DNA from: Streptomyces sp. NBC_01445
GTDB lineage: Bacteria > Actinomycetota > Actinomycetes > Streptomycetales > Streptomycetaceae
Assembly: GCF_035918235.1 (NCBI RefSeq)
Contig: NZ_CP109485.1
Location: forward strand, 2,170,001 to 2,234,000
Direction: 5' to 3'
DNA: 64,000 bases
Position numbers and translations under genes: made by a program. The notes below the pieces were generated by a model. It was not told the DNA's origin, searched no databases, and worked only from the letters and a program-made list of their open reading frames with translations. Each line of letters starts with the position of its first letter. The stretch's first letter is position 1. Below are positions 62,407 through 64,000 of this stretch, one piece after another.

Positions 62407-62808
62407 GTGACCGAAGTGGACTTGGTGGCCGTCGCGTTGGCCACGGGAGCGGCGGCCGGCCTCACGGAGACGGGACGCGGGGCCTTACATGACCTCTACG
62501 CCAGATTGAGCGAGGCGGTCCGGCGACGGTTGACCAGAAGTGGCGGCTACGGCGTACGGGTACTGGACGCCTACGAGGCTGACCCCGACGTGTGGCAGAC
62601 CCGGCTGCTTCAGGTGCTGCGGGGTCCCGGCGTGGAGACGGACGAGGAGATCCTCGCGGCGGCCCGTGCTGTGATCCGCGCGGAGCGCTGGACGGGGGAC
62701 CTCGGGCGCCACCGACGAGGCACCGGCGAGGGAACTCGGCATGCCCCTGCGGACGTAGCGTCCCAGGATCCACCGCAGAGGCATCACCCGGTCGCCAGCG
62801 GCTGCTGA
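62407..62808 (+). CDS. Small helical protein of a putative conflict locus
   Basis: 133 residues. VDLVAVALATGAAAGLTETG, then ALHDLYARLSEAVRRRL and VLDAYEADPDVWQTRLLQVL ending with EEILAAARAVIRAE are patterns I associate with small Streptomyces proteins found near trypsin-like or NB-ARC proteins. The last ~40 residues (RRGTGEGTRHAPADVASQDP...) look unlike the family and may reflect a late frameshift. GTG at 62407 with GAAGGGGG upstream. No catalytic residues seen; an adaptor role is possible. Confidence 0.6.
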   Translation: MTEVDLVAVALATGAAAGLTETGRGALHDLYARLSEAVRRRLTRSGGYGVRVLDAYEADPDVWQTRLLQVLRGPGVETDEEILAAARAVIRAERWTGDLGRHRRGTGEGTRHAPADVASQDPPQRHHPVASGC

Positions 62809-62955
62809 GGTTGCGGACCTCCGCTCCGTAAGACGGCTTGTCCCGCCCGGAGGGCAAGGCGGTGTGGTTAGACCTGCCGCATCGTCCCGAAGGCGTGCGG
62901 TCTCCGGAGGCAGGTGCCGCTACGATCTGCAGCTTCCGAGTAATGGAGGAGAGTC

Positions 62956-63318
62956 ATGAGCGACCGCCCCGTCCACACGGTGGAAGTTCCTCTGGGTGAC
63001 GGCAGTGACGAGTCCGTGCGCGTACAGATCCGGGAGGTGGACGAGACGCTCGTCCGGGTGGGTCGGGGAGGCCGCTCCATAGCGCGGGCCGAGCGGTCGT
63101 TCGGACAGATGCTGGACACGGTACGCCCCGTGGCGGAGAGCTTTGTGGGGCGGTTCAAGGGGCTTGCGAACGCGCCGGACGAGATCACGCTGGAGTTCGG
63201 GGTGTCACTGTCGGCCGAAGCGGACGTGGTGATCGCCAGTACGGCGACAGCGGCCAATTTCTCCGTGAGCTTGACCTGGAACAGGAGTGAAGCGAGAGAC
63301 GTCAACGGAGATACTTAA
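62956..63318 (+). CDS. CU044_2847 family protein (trypsin-co-occurring domain 1)
   Basis: 120 residues. VEVPLGDGSDESVRVQIREV, SFGQMLDTVRPVAESFVGRF, DEITLEFGVSLSAEADVVIA and a last strand ANFSVSLTW match the Trypco1/CU044_2847 family, small beta-alpha proteins encoded beside trypsin-like proteases in actinobacterial conflict systems. GGAGGAG stands before the ATG at 62956. Next gene, 47 bp away, is such a protease, which supports the call. Confidence 0.78.
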   Translation: MSDRPVHTVEVPLGDGSDESVRVQIREVDETLVRVGRGGRSIARAERSFGQMLDTVRPVAESFVGRFKGLANAPDEITLEFGVSLSAEADVVIASTATAANFSVSLTWNRSEARDVNGDT

Positions 63319-63365
63319 CAAGGGAGTTGAGCCAGCCAGGGCGCAACGGGGGCACGGAGGTCGTG

Positions 63366-64000
63366 GTGACGGTGGTTCAGGAGCGGGGGGCCGAGGAGGC
63401 GGAGTCGGCACTGGCCTCGGCCGTCGTCCGTGTCAAGGGGGCGGACGGTGCGATTGGCGGTGCGGGCTTCCTCATCGCTCCGGATCTGGTGCTGACCTGT
63501 GCCCATGTGGTGTCGGATGCGCTGGACCGGCCCCGGGAGGACGAGGTGGGGGCCGGGACCGAGGTCTCGGTCGACTTGCCGCTGGCCGGGAACGTCGACG
63601 GTGTCGACGGGGGCGAGCAGAGTGCCGAGGTCCAGCGCTGGATTCCGATCAGGGCCGATCAGAGCGGGGACATCGCGGTCCTGCGATTGCGCAACAGGAT
63701 CCCCGGAGCCCGCCCGCTTCCCATGGTCGACCCGGTGCGCGACCTGTGGGACCACGATTCGCGTGCCGTGGGCTTCACCGATGACACTCCGGGTGAGATC
63801 TGGCAGAGCGGCAGGTTCCGTGGGCCCACTCGCCAGGGCTGGATCCAGCTCTCGCGAACTGACGGCGAGGCCGTGTACGTCAAGCAGGGCTTCAGCGGTA
63901 CCCCCGTCTGGGACAACGAACTGGGCGCTGCCGTTGGGATGATGGTGGCGGCGCAGCCGGTGCGCGAGGCTCAGCAGGCGTTCGTCCTACGGACGCGAAC
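63366..64000 (+). CDS. Trypsin-like serine protease, N-terminal domain of a larger protein (partial)
   Basis: 211 residues visible. Chymotrypsin-fold triad: H47 in VLTCAHVVSDAL, D102 in GDIAVLRLR, S177 in KQGFSGTPVWD. No signal peptide, so it is cytoplasmic. In related loci this protease is followed by NTPase, TPR or WD40 domains in the same chain; the window ends before that can be seen. GTG at 63366 is chosen because GGAGG is 5 nt upstream; GTG at 63363 or 63372 is possible. Confidence 0.8.
   Translation, partial: MTVVQERGAEEAESALASAVVRVKGADGAIGGAGFLIAPDLVLTCAHVVSDALDRPREDEVGAGTEVSVDLPLAGNVDGVDGGEQSAEVQRWIPIRADQSGDIAVLRLRNRIPGARPLPMVDPVRDLWDHDSRAVGFTDDTPGEIWQSGRFRGPTRQGWIQLSRTDGEAVYVKQGFSGTPVWDNELGAAVGMMVAAQPVREAQQAFVLRTR

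Overview
The window is high-GC actinomycete chromosome, most likely Streptomyces. Evidence: strong G/C third-position bias, GTG and TTG starts, Tat and lipobox signal peptides, PaaX, ROK and MarR regulators, SpoIIE-type phosphatases, SARP and BBE remnants, and many transposase scars. It reads as an accessory (chromosome-arm-like) region: catabolic and scavenging operons separated by decayed insertion sequences. No rRNA, intact tRNA or CRISPR array was seen. Family names come from motif recognition by eye, not from database searches.

Layout. (1) 1-3341 (-): a branched-chain-amino-acid-type ABC importer (binding lipoprotein, LivH-type permease, LivM-LivG fusion cut by the left edge), with a good promoter at 3519-3547. 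Divergent from it, 3754-9937 (+) is a translationally coupled set: two 2-hydroxyacyl-CoA dehydratase/benzoyl-CoA-reductase-like subunits, a CaiB/BaiF CoA-transferase, a PaaX regulator and a P450. A second PaaX gene converges on it. Together they look like uptake and CoA-dependent conversion of an aromatic or branched carboxylate, by an unusual, partly cysteine-less dehydratase pair. (2) 10916-15558: a degraded stretch with an orphan HisRS/HisZ-like protein, a DinB-family protein, two small unknowns, and transposase, phage and permease remnants. (3) 15719-18886 (-): tandem secreted tripeptidyl-aminopeptidase-type hydrolases. (4) 19611-22734 (+): MarR regulator plus a 14-TM drug exporter with a C-terminal beta-sandwich repeat tail.

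(5) 23226-39445: an organosulfur island. One minus-strand operon carries flavin reductase, sulfonate-type ABC importer (A, C, B), flavin-dependent monooxygenase, a two-in-one ABC exporter and an aldo/keto reductase. Next come two divergent ROK regulators and two TauD/AtsK-like dioxygenases with a decayed binding-protein gene between them. (6) 39446-43371: transposase graveyard with an FKBP gene, a perfect 32-bp inverted repeat and a DUF4239 membrane protein. (7) 43860-51176: GH43-like hydrolase and type I sulfatase (-), divergent from a ROK regulator and a second sulfonate/nitrate-type ABC importer (+), with two candidate operators between them. (8) 51601-55774: two SpoIIE-type phosphatases, the second an in-frame fusion of an amino-acid permease, a phosphatase and an anti-sigma-type ATPase. 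This is the most striking gene here. (9) 55795-62145: two related ~1.24-kb insertion sequences with 24-bp terminal inverted repeats. They flank a GH95-like glycosidase and sit next to a broken BBE oxidase, a broken ABC ATPase and a truncated SARP gene. (10) 62407-64000: a small helical protein, a Trypco1/CU044_2847-type protein and the start of a trypsin-like protease, probably the beginning of a biological-conflict operon that runs off the right edge.
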